From assembly GCF_934924865.1 (NCBI RefSeq), contig NZ_OW235315.1, forward strand, positions 2,046,001-2,110,000: DNA of 64,000 nucleotides, written 5' to 3'. Both the position numbers and the translations under genes were made by a program. This stretch comes from Tepidibacter aestuarii (GTDB lineage Bacteria; Bacillota; Clostridia; Peptostreptococcales; Peptostreptococcaceae). Each line of letters opens with the position of its first letter. Positions within the stretch are counted from its first letter, which is position 1. This document shows positions 1-8,231 of the stretch, piece by piece. Below the pieces are notes generated by a model, which was not told where the DNA came from, searched no databases, and saw only the letters and a list, made by a program, of their open reading frames with translations.

Positions 1-204
1 TTGCTAATTGTTACACATAACCCTTTGGGAACAAACGAGACAGTTAAAGTTTTTAATATTCTATTCAATAAAAAATCCTTTATCCTTATTTTAGATATAT
101 CTGCTCCACTGGTGTCAATCATTAAATGTCCATGATTATCCATTAGACAATATGCATACACCTTAAATTGATAATATGGATATAGTAGTATTTTTAAGTC
201 GTAT
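1..204 (-). pseudogene. Remnant of a Y1 (IS200/TnpREP-like) transposase, cut by the window edge
   Basis: Read on the minus strand, this stretch encodes FKVYAYCLMDNHGHLMI followed by DTSGADISKI, the hallmark block of REP-associated tyrosine transposases. The HxH metal-binding pair (HUH motif) lies at 126-134. No methionine start or normal N-terminus precedes it: upstream sequence is unrelated and hydrophobic. After the ISKI block the reading stays open to the window edge but no longer resembles the family. I therefore call it a degraded fragment. The family assignment rests on motif recall, not a search. Confidence 0.6.
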
Positions 205-206
205 TC

Positions 207-224
207 TGTCGCTATAAAGAAACC
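207..224 (+). repeat. 18-bp direct repeat, left copy
   Basis: TGTCGCTATAAAGAAACC occurs here and, with one mismatch, at 5271-5288 in the same orientation. Both copies are followed by C-rich sequence. The two copies bracket the hydrogenase locus, and this one lies at the point where the transposase-like reading begins. Confidence 0.6.
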
Positions 225-312
225 GACTGACCCAATACCCACAACATAAAAGAAAATATTATTTAAAAAAATATATATCTAAAACAGTAATACTTTAAAT
301 GATTACTTATAA

Positions 313-365
313 AACTAAAAATTCAGATGAAGCAATTACTCCATCTGAATTAAGGTTCTCTTTAT
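313..365 (-). repeat. Dispersed structured repeat, copy 1 (5' half only)
   Basis: On the minus strand this matches the 5' half of the full copy at 62309-62456, from ATAAAG through CTTAATTCAGATGGAG to GAATTTTTAGTT. The arms AATTCAGATG and CATCTGAATT form a perfect 10-bp stem here. It lies about 43 bp downstream of the hypE remnant. Confidence 0.75.
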
Positions 366-408
366 ATAAGTTATACCAATCTATTTTTACTTTCATTAAA
401 AAATATTA

Positions 409-680
409 TTAACATATCCTCGGTAGCAATTCTCCTTCATGCATATTCAATATCCTAGTTCCTCCTATTTCTGTCTTCAAATATATACTTCTTTTATTAT
501 CATTTATAACTTTACCTATTATCATAGAATCTCTTCCTAAAGGATTTTTTTTCATAGCTTCAAGTACTTTATTAGCATCATTACTTGATACTATAACTAC
601 GAGTTTCCCTTCATTTGCCATATATAAAGGATCAAATCCTAACATTTCACACATACTCATTACTTCATTTTTAACTAATA
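409..680 (-). pseudogene. hypE: hypE remnant (C-terminal fragment)
   Basis: The frame encodes the last quarter of HypE, which dehydrates the carbamoyl group to make the cyanide ligands of the [NiFe] site. It includes CEMLGFDPLYMANEGK, GGTRIL and the terminal PRIC, whose last cysteine carries the carbamoyl group in intact HypE. The reading continues upstream of the first methionine as VKNEV, as expected for the family, and then stops matching near 680 where hypD codons begin. About 90 residues remain of roughly 330, so the ATP-binding domain is gone. The fragment cannot be functional alone. Confidence 0.9.
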
Positions 681-709
681 TAATTTCTAAATTCTTTTAT
701 ATATCTCAT
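671..709 (-). pseudogene. hypD: hypD remnant (first 12 codons)
   Basis: A ribosome-binding site AAGGAAG precedes an ATG at 709 that opens MRYIKEFRNYIS and then hits a stop. This is the typical N-terminus of HypD, the iron-sulphur scaffold for Fe(CN)2CO assembly, in its usual place between hypC and hypE. The remaining ~340 codons are deleted, and the junction runs straight into the hypE C-terminal fragment in a different frame. Confidence 0.8.
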
Positions 710-724
710 ATATACTTCCTTTAT

Positions 725-940
725 TTAATCTTTTAATATACTTTCAAATAATTTCAAGGTGTGTTCTGCCTCTTTTTTATCTATCTTTTGTATAGCACAT
801 CCTACATGTATTAAAACATAATCTCCTACATTTAAATTATCTAATAAACACGTATTTACTTTAGTTTTAACTCCTCCAAAATTTACTAAAGCTTCATCTT
901 CATAAACTTCTATAACTTCAGCTGGAACTGCTATACACAT
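725..940 (-). CDS. hypC: Hydrogenase maturation chaperone HypC
   Basis: HypC is a small chaperone that works with HypD in building the Fe(CN)2CO unit and delivers it to the large-subunit precursor. The protein is 71 residues, a normal length, and begins MCIAVPAEV with the invariant Cys2 that must be exposed after methionine removal. I chose the ATG at 940 because AAGGAG lies just upstream and Cys2 follows it; an upstream TTG would bury the cysteine. The start sits beside the hypF remnant's stop codon. It is the only hyp gene here without a visible deletion. Confidence 0.93.
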   Translation of the reverse strand: MCIAVPAEVIEVYEDEALVNFGGVKTKVNTCLLDNLNVGDYVLIHVGCAIQKIDKKEAEHTLKLFESILKD

Positions 941-944
941 ATTA

Positions 945-1487
945 TCACTCCTTAGAATTTTCATTAGCTATAACTACTTGACCAACACATATACCGCTAT
1001 CATTACAAGGTATTAATTTATGAGTATAGACTTTAAAACCTTCTGAAGCTAGCTTTTCATATATGCCCTTTAATAATATTTCATTTTGAAATACTCCTCC
1101 ACTTAATGCAACCTTATGTATATTATAGTTTTGAGCTATAATTGTACACATTTTTACTGAAAAATCTATTACTGTATTATGAAATTTTTTAGATATAACA
1201 CTATCACTATGTTTTATTTCAAACTTTTTGTAATTTATTATTTTTTTATCTTCTATAATTATTTCATCTATCTTAGATAAAGTAGGTGGTTTATGTTTTA
1301 AGTTATATATAAATTTATTAATATTACTCTCTTTTCCTTCAATATCTATATATACTCCTTCTGAAGTATTTTTTACCCATCCATTCAAATTATTATATGA
1401 AGCTGTTTTATATACAAAAGGCCTAAATCCAACCCCTTGTACTATTCCCTTTACTGTTATATATTTTCTAACTATATTTATTTGTAT
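945..1487 (-). pseudogene. hypF: hypF remnant with large internal deletion and lost start
   Basis: HypF is normally about 750 residues and makes the carbamoyl group for the cyanide ligands. Here the frame begins KYITVKGIVQGVGFRPFVYK, the acylphosphatase domain, and runs about 90 residues. Near 1190-1205 it jumps directly to ISKKFHNTVIDF, ALSGGVFQN and NDSGICVGQ, the extreme C-terminus of the Kae1-like domain. The zinc fingers, the YrdC domain and most of the Kae1 domain are missing. No ATG, GTG or TTG sits at the N-terminus; the expected start position at 1485-1487 reads ATA, a likely ATG-to-ATA change, with AAGGGG upstream. About 180 codons remain in frame. Confidence 0.9.
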
Positions 1488-1490
1488 TAT

Positions 1491-1733
1491 TTATTCCCCC
1501 TCTATGCTATCTAGTAACAACTCATGTCCTTTTACTTTTTCTATGACTATTTGTGCATTTTCACATATAGTTCCTTTAGCCATTGTTTCAAACGAAAATT
1601 TAATAGAACTTTCATCGATGCAACTAGACTCTCCTATTTTAACTACTACTTTATTTACCTTTTTTAAACTATAGCTCTCAATATTTTGGTTTATTATCTC
1701 AAATATCTCAGACATTGCAGATACTTCATGCAT
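1491..1733 (-). CDS. hypA: HypA-like protein lacking its zinc domain
   Basis: HypA inserts nickel into [NiFe] hydrogenases. The N-terminal part (MHEVSAMSEIFEI through AQIVIEKV) is normal, including His2, a nickel ligand. The sequence then goes straight to GHELLLDSIEGE, the family's C-terminal strand. About 33 residues with the two CxxC zinc-binding pairs are absent, leaving 80 residues instead of about 113. The frame is preserved. The ATG at 1733 has GGGAGG upstream and overlaps the protease stop. Loss of the zinc loop probably abolishes or alters function, so this may be a pseudogene. Confidence 0.85.
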   Translation of the reverse strand: MHEVSAMSEIFEIINQNIESYSLKKVNKVVVKIGESSCIDESSIKFSFETMAKGTICENAQIVIEKVKGHELLLDSIEGE

Positions 1734-1734
1734 T

Positions 1735-2202
1735 TTACTTACCTCCCTCAATATTATTTAAAACTCTCTTTATTTTGTTTAAAACATCATTACATATATT
1801 TTTAAATATTTTATTTAAAGAATCAGAAATACTTAATCTAAAATCAACATCAAAAACTTCAATTCCAATAATATATCCTTTTACACAATTTTTATAATTT
1901 ATTATCATATCTACTAGATTAATATCATGCTGAGTTTCTGGATTATTTAAGTATCTTTTTGATTCTTCAAATGAGAATAATGAGACTGTTCCACATTCTA
2001 AGCCTAAATATGTGCTATCCAGTATGATAACAAAGTCATTATCATCAATTTCATTTAAACAATATAAAAAATCTGTTTCTCCAATAATCACTTCTATTTC
2101 TGAGTTAAGCTTCTTAATTTTATCTTTGATTTTCTCTAAAACATATACAGCTACTCCATCGTCACCCATAACTCTATTCCCTATACCAATGACTTTTATC
2201 AT
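1735..2202 (-). CDS. [NiFe] hydrogenase large-subunit maturation endopeptidase
   Basis: This 155-residue protein belongs to the HyaD/HybD/HycI protease family, which removes the C-terminal peptide of the large subunit after nickel insertion. Visible signatures are GIGNRVMGDDGVAV at the N-terminus with the nickel-probing acidic residue region, ILDST in the middle and the His of ETQHDINL. Length is normal. It starts two bases after the large-subunit stop, so it is co-transcribed. It appears intact, in contrast to the hyp genes downstream of it. Confidence 0.9.
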   Translation of the reverse strand: MIKVIGIGNRVMGDDGVAVYVLEKIKDKIKKLNSEIEVIIGETDFLYCLNEIDDNDFVIILDSTYLGLECGTVSLFSFEESKRYLNNPETQHDINLVDMIINYKNCVKGYIIGIEVFDVDFRLSISDSLNKIFKNICNDVLNKIKRVLNNIEGGK

Positions 2203-2204
2203 AA

Positions 2205-3614
2205 TTAAACAACCCTTATATTCATACTAGAATGTTTATCGCTTATAATATGAGTAGCACAAGAAACACATGGATCAAATGATCTAACTATTCTTCCAAC
2301 CTCTACAGGATTTTGTACATCTTTAACATAAGTCCCAATTAAAGCTTTTTCTATAACTCCTTTTACACCATCTGAATCAGTTGGAGATACATTCCAAGCT
2401 GTAGGAGTTATAATTGTATATTTTTCAATTTTTTTATCATCTATAGATAGCCAATGACCCAAAGCCCCTCTTGTAGTTCCCTTAAGTCCTATTCCATTGG
2501 ATTTATTAGGTATTTCATATTTTTCTTGTTTTGTAGGTTCCATTTTTATTTTGCTTAAAAGATTCTCAATTATATTGCATATTTTCTTAGCTTCGAGTGC
2601 TCTAGCAATAGTTCTATCCATAGTAGATACTCCTCTAGTATAATCATTACTTAACCACATTCTTGCTAAAGGTCCTACTTCAACCGCATATCCATCATAT
2701 CTAGGTGCCTTAACAAAACTATATGCATTTTCTTTATTAATATCTGGCTCAACATACCCTTCTTCAGGTTTTATATTATTTTTAGCTGACTTATACCAAG
2801 CATAATGTACGTTTTCAGTAATTTTATTATCATCAAGAGGTTTTCTTTTATTATTTATTAATACTCCTGGTTTAACATATATTAAAGGTTTATTGTAGTC
2901 ACTATCAAATGCTCCATAGCTCATAAAATTGCCATATCCCTTACCATTTTCAAAATAATCACTATAATATTTAGATATAATATAAACATCTTCTATCATT
3001 ATATTTTCTATAAAATCCTTTATAGACGATAATATTGATTTTAACTCTATAAGTATTGATGAATTCATATTTACTGTAACCCCACCTATAAATACACCAT
3101 GGTTATGTGGTGCTTTCCCCCCAAGAATAGCTAACATTTTATGAGATAACCTACTATATTGTATAGACTCTACATAGTGGTTACTTAATTTTTCATTTAG
3201 TTTTTTTGGCAGTCTATAATCTCCATAAGATTCTTTATATACTGGATTTATTTTAGGTCCATTAACATAATCAGGGAAAGTATATTGATAAAAATGTCTT
3301 AGATGATTTTGTAAAAATTCACACCCATGTATTATATCTCTAATCATACTATCATTTTCATTAGGTACTACTTTAAAAGCATCTTCAAGTGCTAGAGCTG
3401 ATGATATTGAATGAGCAGTTGAGCAAATACCGCATATTCTTTGAGTAAAATATATTGCATCTAGAGGAGGTCTTCCTTCTAGCATTTTTTCAAATCCTCT
3501 AAACAACATACCACTACTTTTTGCATCTACTACTATATTGTTTTCTATATTAACTTGTATTTCTAAAAATCCACTTATTCTAGTAAGTGGATTTATTACA
3601 ATCTTTTCCCCCAT
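2205..3614 (-). CDS. [NiFe] hydrogenase large (catalytic) subunit
   Basis: This 469-residue protein carries both nickel-binding motifs: RICGICS near the N-terminus (Cys61, Cys64) and DPCVSCATH near the C-terminus (Cys449, Cys452, His455). Fourteen residues follow His455 and are the expected cleavable tail, so the precursor needs the endopeptidase encoded next. The surrounding sequence is that of a respiratory-type or uptake-type enzyme that oxidises hydrogen. AGGAGG precedes the start. No truncation is seen. Whether it can be matured is doubtful, since the adjacent hyp genes are damaged. Confidence 0.95.
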   Translation of the reverse strand: MGEKIVINPLTRISGFLEIQVNIENNIVVDAKSSGMLFRGFEKMLEGRPPLDAIYFTQRICGICSTAHSISSALALEDAFKVVPNENDSMIRDIIHGCEFLQNHLRHFYQYTFPDYVNGPKINPVYKESYGDYRLPKKLNEKLSNHYVESIQYSRLSHKMLAILGGKAPHNHGVFIGGVTVNMNSSILIELKSILSSIKDFIENIMIEDVYIISKYYSDYFENGKGYGNFMSYGAFDSDYNKPLIYVKPGVLINNKRKPLDDNKITENVHYAWYKSAKNNIKPEEGYVEPDINKENAYSFVKAPRYDGYAVEVGPLARMWLSNDYTRGVSTMDRTIARALEAKKICNIIENLLSKIKMEPTKQEKYEIPNKSNGIGLKGTTRGALGHWLSIDDKKIEKYTIITPTAWNVSPTDSDGVKGVIEKALIGTYVKDVQNPVEVGRIVRSFDPCVSCATHIISDKHSSMNIRVV

Positions 3615-3628
3615 ACCTTCCTCCTTAC

Positions 3629-4504
3629 CTAATATCTCACAAATGGTTCCATAGAATCTGGAAATCCATTTCTAGCACAACCTATACATGGAGTATTATT
3701 ACCTATAGGCCAATTGACACTATCATTCCACCTTTTTATTGGGCAATTTGTTTTAGTTATAGGACCTCTACAGCCTAGCTTAAACATACACTCCTTATCT
3801 CCTAGCTTTTTAGCAAATATTCCTTTATCAAAATATGATCTTCTTTCACACATATCATGAATTGTTACACCATAAAAAAGTATAGGTCTATTTTCTTTAT
3901 CTAGTTTTGGCTTTCCAAACGATATAATGTGAGCAATTGTACCAATTATCCATTGTGGATGCGATGGACAGCCTGGAACTCTTATAACTTCTCTATCTAA
4001 AAAATCATACACACTTTTACTTAATGATGGATTAGGACTTGCTGCTGAAGGTCCTCCATATGATGCACATGAGCCTAAAGCTATAACATATTTTGCTTTT
4101 TTGCCTGCCATTTCTACAGCTTCCATTCCAGTTATTAGTTTCCCTTTGTATCTAGCTATTACATTATAAAGTCCTTTATCTTTTGTAGAAACTGCACCTT
4201 CTACTACAAGAATAAACTCCGTATCTAGAGTCTCTAAGAATTTTTCAAATCCTTTTTCTCCTTCTTCAGCCATAATGCTATTGTCATATTTCATGTTTAC
4301 CATTTGATCAAGAAAATATATTACATCTGGATCTTCTGCATTTAATAAAGATATAATATTTCCTGAACAACCACATGCCTCAAGCCAAATGAGATTAATT
4401 TTCTTATTTTTGTTTTCATTTATATTTTCTATAGCCAAGTCAACTATTTGTCTTGGAATTTTATTTTTGCTATCTATTATGGGACACTTTTTATTAGGCA
4501 ACAT
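3629..4504 (-). CDS. [NiFe] hydrogenase small (iron-sulphur) subunit
   Basis: This 291-residue protein relays electrons from the [NiFe] site. It has no twin-arginine signal peptide, so the dimer is probably cytoplasmic or held at the inner face of the membrane. The proximal-cluster region reads WLEACGCSGNIISLLNAE instead of the common CxxC form; the C-S-G-N pattern recalls group 2 (HupS-like) uptake enzymes. Other cluster cysteines occur in GSCASYGG, RVPGCPSH, HDMCERR, LGCRGP and PCIGCARNGFP. It is full length and 14 bp upstream of the large subunit. The subgroup assignment is from memory of motifs and should be treated as tentative. Confidence 0.93.
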   Translation of the reverse strand: MLPNKKCPIIDSKNKIPRQIVDLAIENINENKNKKINLIWLEACGCSGNIISLLNAEDPDVIYFLDQMVNMKYDNSIMAEEGEKGFEKFLETLDTEFILVVEGAVSTKDKGLYNVIARYKGKLITGMEAVEMAGKKAKYVIALGSCASYGGPSAASPNPSLSKSVYDFLDREVIRVPGCPSHPQWIIGTIAHIISFGKPKLDKENRPILFYGVTIHDMCERRSYFDKGIFAKKLGDKECMFKLGCRGPITKTNCPIKRWNDSVNWPIGNNTPCIGCARNGFPDSMEPFVRY

Positions 4505-4517
4505 AGATCCCCCTCAT

Positions 4518-4928
4518 TTATTTCTTTAATACTCCAACTTTAGGTAGATTATTTAAAATTTCTTCTTTGCCATGGCATTTCATAAACTCATTTGTTAAAT
4601 CTTTTCCTGAATATAAACCAAAATGAGTACCTCCACCCCATGTAATCTCATTACTTAGATCATAAACAATTCCATTTACTGCTACATAAGCTGGTTTCCC
4701 ATTTGATCCATCGTACTCTGATAACTCTTCAACTGTAAATTTTCTTTGATTATCTGTATTTACCTTTTTCCCATCTCTATTGTTAGTCAGATTTTTTAAT
4801 TTATTTATTTCGTTTTTTAAGAGTTTTTTATAATATAATTTTTGAGATGGAACTTTTGCAAAGTAAACCATTTGTTTTAAATACATGATTTTTTGAATTT
4901 TAAATTTGATTTTCAGACTCTTTTCCAC
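4518..4928 (-). CDS. Cytochrome b5-like heme/steroid-binding domain protein
   Basis: The C-terminal ~75 residues (FTVEELSEYDG, PAYVAVNGIVYDLS, then THFGLYSGKDLT) match the cytochrome b5-like domain fold found in small clostridial redox proteins. The N-terminal ~60 residues are basic, with no clear membrane segment. I chose the GTG at 4928, with GAGGTGAG upstream; an upstream TTG would add 17 residues. It is the first gene of the hydrogenase operon, 13 bp before the small subunit, so it may be an electron partner or membrane tether. A histidine is seen in the domain, but the full bis-histidine heme pair of classical b5 is not obvious. Confidence 0.8.
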   Translation of the reverse strand: MEKSLKIKFKIQKIMYLKQMVYFAKVPSQKLYYKKLLKNEINKLKNLTNNRDGKKVNTDNQRKFTVEELSEYDGSNGKPAYVAVNGIVYDLSNEITWGGGTHFGLYSGKDLTNEFMKCHGKEEILNNLPKVGVLKK

Positions 4929-5019
4929 TTTACTCACCTCATATTTTTTGTTGCGAAATATATACTTTAATAAATACAATATCTATTAATAAATACTTAA
5001 ATATATAATGTTTTATTAC

Positions 5020-5053
5020 AATAAAAAAGAGATGCAAAGCATCCCTCTCTTGT
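5020..5053 (-). terminator. Minus-strand intrinsic terminator with no gene feeding it
   Basis: The minus-strand RNA folds GGGATGC against GCATCTCT around a TTT loop and ends in TTTTTTATT. The outer stem relies on G-U pairs that would be mismatches on the plus strand, so it points to minus-strand transcription. No coding gene lies just upstream of it (5054-5590). Confidence 0.7.
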
Positions 5054-5590
5054 AAACTAGTAATATTCTATAATAGTTTGAAATAATACTTGTTCTTTCT
5101 ATAGTTAACTGAACAATATTTAAAGATACTATGAATTTCAAATCATTATTTTTACAAAGGTAATAACATCAATGTTTTTTATATAAAGAACTAAATTATA
5201 CAATTTCTATCAATATAGCTTACTGAAAACTTACTTTATATAAAGTTCGTAAATGTTTTAAATAATATCCTGTCGCTATAATGAAACCCTCCACCCCTAC
5301 ACCAAAAAACATTTACAATTGTAAATAAAACTATAAATATACTACATAAAATCAATAAGAATAAAAAAGAGAATACTAGATTTATTTTTTTTAAAATTAC
5401 GTCTATTTATGTAGGAGTACGACTTACTTTATATGTTGGAAACCAACTAGATATATAAGAACGTATATTTAACTCTTTGTTCTTTTCTTTGAGTATATAA
5501 ACTCAAGTAGTTTAAAATAAGTTTAATCAAGTAAATATCCATTTTCTATTTAAATTTTGGAATCTAATTGGGATGTTTTAAGTACCTTGT
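5054..5590. other. Non-coding gap between hydrogenase operon and chemoreceptor gene
   Basis: No convincing ORF exists on either strand. The stretch holds the right copy of the 18-bp repeat (5271-5288), a GTTGGAAACCAAC hairpin near 5436-5448 and a small hairpin around GAGTATATAAACTC. The minus-strand terminator at its left end suggests a small RNA could be made from here, but I see no known RNA family. Confidence 0.4.
5271..5288 (+). repeat. 18-bp direct repeat, right copy
   Basis: TGTCGCTATAATGAAACC matches 207-224 at 17 of 18 positions in the same orientation and, like it, is followed by a C-rich stretch. It lies upstream of the hydrogenase operon. Confidence 0.6.
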
Positions 5591-5651
5591 AAATATAAAT
5601 GAAAGCCATGGCTGATATTTTATATTTTAACCATGGCTTTCATTTATATTT
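5591..5651. terminator. Long perfect hairpin downstream of the chemoreceptor gene
   Basis: Two 21-bp arms (5591-5611 and 5631-5651), centred on CCATGG, are exact inverted copies separated by a 19-nt AT-rich loop. It lies seven bases after the chemoreceptor stop and probably ends or stabilises that transcript. There is no strong T-run. Confidence 0.7.
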
Positions 5652-5657
5652 ATCTTA

Positions 5658-7673
5658 TCATATTTTGAATTTACTTATTTCTTTGTTTAAATTTATGGCA
5701 AGCTGATTAAGTGAATCCGATGCTTTTGCAACTTCCTCAACAGCACTTACTTGTTCTTGCATAGAAGCACTAACTTCTTCTGATGCCGCTGCCGTTTCTT
5801 CTGATACAAATGATATATTTGTTATAGCTTGTACAATATTATCTTTATCATTATTAATATCAGTGACATATTCGCCAATAAAATTAATCTTATCTGTAAT
5901 CTTATCAATAGATTTTATAATTACATTGAATGCATCATTAACATGAGAGACTGAATTTGATTGTCTTATAGTACTTTCTTTTGCCTCATTCATAATTTCA
6001 ACAGTTTTACTACTATCATTTTGAATATTAATAACAATTTCCTTTATTTCATTAGCTGCATTACTTGAACTTTCTGCAAGCTTTCTTATTTCATCAGCAA
6101 CTACAGCAAACCCTCTTCCCGCTTCACCTGCTCTTGCTGCTTCTATCGAAGCATTTAATGCTAATAAATTAGTTTGATCTGCAATTGAAGTTATTGTATC
6201 TAATATATTAGCTATATTTCTTGCCTTATCATTTTGCTCAAATATTGCTTGTGCAACCTTCTTCGTTTCTTCATTATTTAATTCTGTTATTTCCTTTAAT
6301 TCTTCTATAAGTTTAACTCCTGTTAAATTAGCATCTATAACTTCTTTTGTAGAATTTAACATATCCTCAGTACTTTCTGAAAGTTCATTAAGTTTATCCG
6401 CCAAATTAGATGTTAAAACGGATCCTATCTCTGATTCACTAGCTTGATTAGAAGCTCCTTTAGCTATCTCATCTATAGTTCTTGCTACTTCTTCAGCTGA
6501 TGCACTAACTTCTTCTGAAGTTCCTGCTAAGTTTTGTGAAGACTTATTAACTTCCAGTGATGTATTTTGTATATTATTTATAAGTTTTACAATATCATCA
6601 AGCATTTCATTAAATCCTTCTCCTATTTGACCTATTTCATCTTTACTTTTGAAATTACACCTTACTGTAAAGTTACCTTTCTGTATTTTTTTCATATTAT
6701 CTAAAAGTATATTTATAGGTTTTGTTAAATTTTTAGAAAATATAATAGAAGTAATTCCAGCTACCAATAAAGAGATAACTCCTATAATTAATGTAGTATA
6801 AAATAAAACCTTAGTATCATCTCTAATTTCATCAACATACATAGTTCCGATAACAGTCCATCCTAATTTATCTATTTTAGTAAATAATGCAATTTTATCT
6901 TTCGAAACTCCTTGTTCATTTTTAGAATATTCTATACTTCCTTCATTAGTTTTATGTATAGCTTCTTCAACCGCTTTTACATCTATATGAGTGCCTATAA
7001 ATTCTTTATTTTTATGAGTAATAAAATTTAAATCCTTATCTACCAAAACAGCATAACCGCTTTTCCCAAGTTTGAGTCTATTTATTTTCGTCGAAAAATT
7101 TTCTAAAGATATATCTACTCCCAACACACCAACCAATTCATTATTGTTATAAGTATTGTATACAGGTATATAAACAGTTGTAACCATTTTTTCAGTAGCT
7201 ATATCTTTATACGGTTTTTCCCAAACTATATCATTTTTACTTAAAGTATTTTTATACCAATCTTTTCCTACAGGATCATATCCCTCTGGCAGGTCATGTT
7301 GAGGATATAAATACATATCACTATTTGTCGTAGCTAAATAAATACTTTCAACAAACGGATGAGCTTCCTTATAACTTTTAAAAGTCTCCATCATCCATGT
7401 TTGTGAATCTGGATGCAATATAACTTGCTGCACATTTGGATCATGAGACATTTGAATAATATTAAATTCATTTTCTTCTACAAAGGTACTTATATTTTCT
7501 TGTATTTGCTGAACCATTTGAAAAGAATTATCTTTTAGGTTTTCTTTTAAAATTACTGTTGATTTAAAATATGAAGCTATTCCTAATGCACTTAGTGATA
7601 TAGTTATTAACAAAATAAATGCTAAAATAAGTTTATAAACTATTTTATTTTTAAAATTAAAGATTTTTTTCAC
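5658..7673 (-). CDS. Methyl-accepting chemotaxis protein with a double-Cache sensor
   Basis: This 671-residue membrane chemoreceptor has a first transmembrane segment at about 12-34, an extracellular dCache-type sensor to about 280 ([32 protein letters not shown]), a second membrane segment at about 283-307, a HAMP domain, and a cytoplasmic signalling domain whose tip reads [28 protein letters not shown]. It starts at GTG with AAGGAG twelve bases upstream. It should signal to CheA/CheW. Its ligand cannot be read from sequence. Its position beside choline genes makes choline or a related amine possible, but that is inference only. Confidence 0.92.
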   Translation of the reverse strand: MKKIFNFKNKIVYKLILAFILLITISLSALGIASYFKSTVILKENLKDNSFQMVQQIQENISTFVEENEFNIIQMSHDPNVQQVILHPDSQTWMMETFKSYKEAHPFVESIYLATTNSDMYLYPQHDLPEGYDPVGKDWYKNTLSKNDIVWEKPYKDIATEKMVTTVYIPVYNTYNNNELVGVLGVDISLENFSTKINRLKLGKSGYAVLVDKDLNFITHKNKEFIGTHIDVKAVEEAIHKTNEGSIEYSKNEQGVSKDKIALFTKIDKLGWTVIGTMYVDEIRDDTKVLFYTTLIIGVISLLVAGITSIIFSKNLTKPINILLDNMKKIQKGNFTVRCNFKSKDEIGQIGEGFNEMLDDIVKLINNIQNTSLEVNKSSQNLAGTSEEVSASAEEVARTIDEIAKGASNQASESEIGSVLTSNLADKLNELSESTEDMLNSTKEVIDANLTGVKLIEELKEITELNNEETKKVAQAIFEQNDKARNIANILDTITSIADQTNLLALNASIEAARAGEAGRGFAVVADEIRKLAESSSNAANEIKEIVINIQNDSSKTVEIMNEAKESTIRQSNSVSHVNDAFNVIIKSIDKITDKINFIGEYVTDINNDKDNIVQAITNISFVSEETAAASEEVSASMQEQVSAVEEVAKASDSLNQLAINLNKEISKFKI

Positions 7674-7818
7674 TTATACACCATACTCCTTATTTTTATA
7701 TTTTTTATAAGTTTTATAATATCTAGATTAAATATTACATCTTAATTTTAACTTATTACTCTCTGTCCTCCTTTAATATAAAAAAATAGTAATTGTAATA
7801 TTTATAATTTAAAACAGA

Positions 7819-7847
7819 AAAGCATCTATAATTTATAGATGCTTTTT
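7819..7847. terminator. Bidirectional hairpin terminator
   Basis: AAAGCATCTATA and TATAGATGCTTT form a perfect 12-bp stem with a three-base loop, followed by a T-run on the plus strand and an A-run giving Ts on the minus strand. Confidence 0.75.
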
Positions 7848-7849
7848 AA

Positions 7850-8106
7850 TTATTGTGTATAATTAAAAGTTGTAATACACTTCAAAAATATATACCACTA
7901 ACATATTAATACATTTTGGCAGTCCATTCATTGTATGTACTGTTTTCCAGTCCTATTTTACTATATTTTTACATGGTATTCAATGATTTCTACCACATTT
8001 GTCAATATATTCATTTTTCTGCGCGGTAAATCTATCAAAATAAACTAAAGGAAAAATATTTAATCCACTTTTTATGACATTTTTAAATGATCTTTTTCCT
8101 ACAATT
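7850..8106 (-). pseudogene. Possible decayed minus-strand coding remnant, unidentified
   Basis: Between two hairpins the minus strand reads as a protein-like frame with only two internal stops: GKRSFKNVIKSGLNIFPL, then VYFDRFTAQKNEYIDKCGRNH, stop, IPCKNIVK, stop, DWKTVHTMNGLPKC. The composition is protein-like, but I do not recognise a family. It may be a dead gene or chance. No start or ribosome-binding site is evident. Confidence 0.25.
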
Positions 8107-8140
8107 AAGAGAAGAATAATTATATTCATATTCTTCTCTT
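8107..8140. terminator. Hairpin downstream of the choline kinase gene
   Basis: AAGAGAAGAAT and ATTCTTCTCTT form an 11-bp stem around a 12-nt AT loop. It is about 90 bp downstream of the minus-strand kinase gene and probably ends its transcript. Confidence 0.6.
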
Positions 8141-8231
8141 TAAAATTAATTTATTTCATAATATTTTCCTAATTATTAATATCTATATTTATTAATAAGC
8201 GTTATTGCCCTTTGCAAGGTATCTCTTAGTT

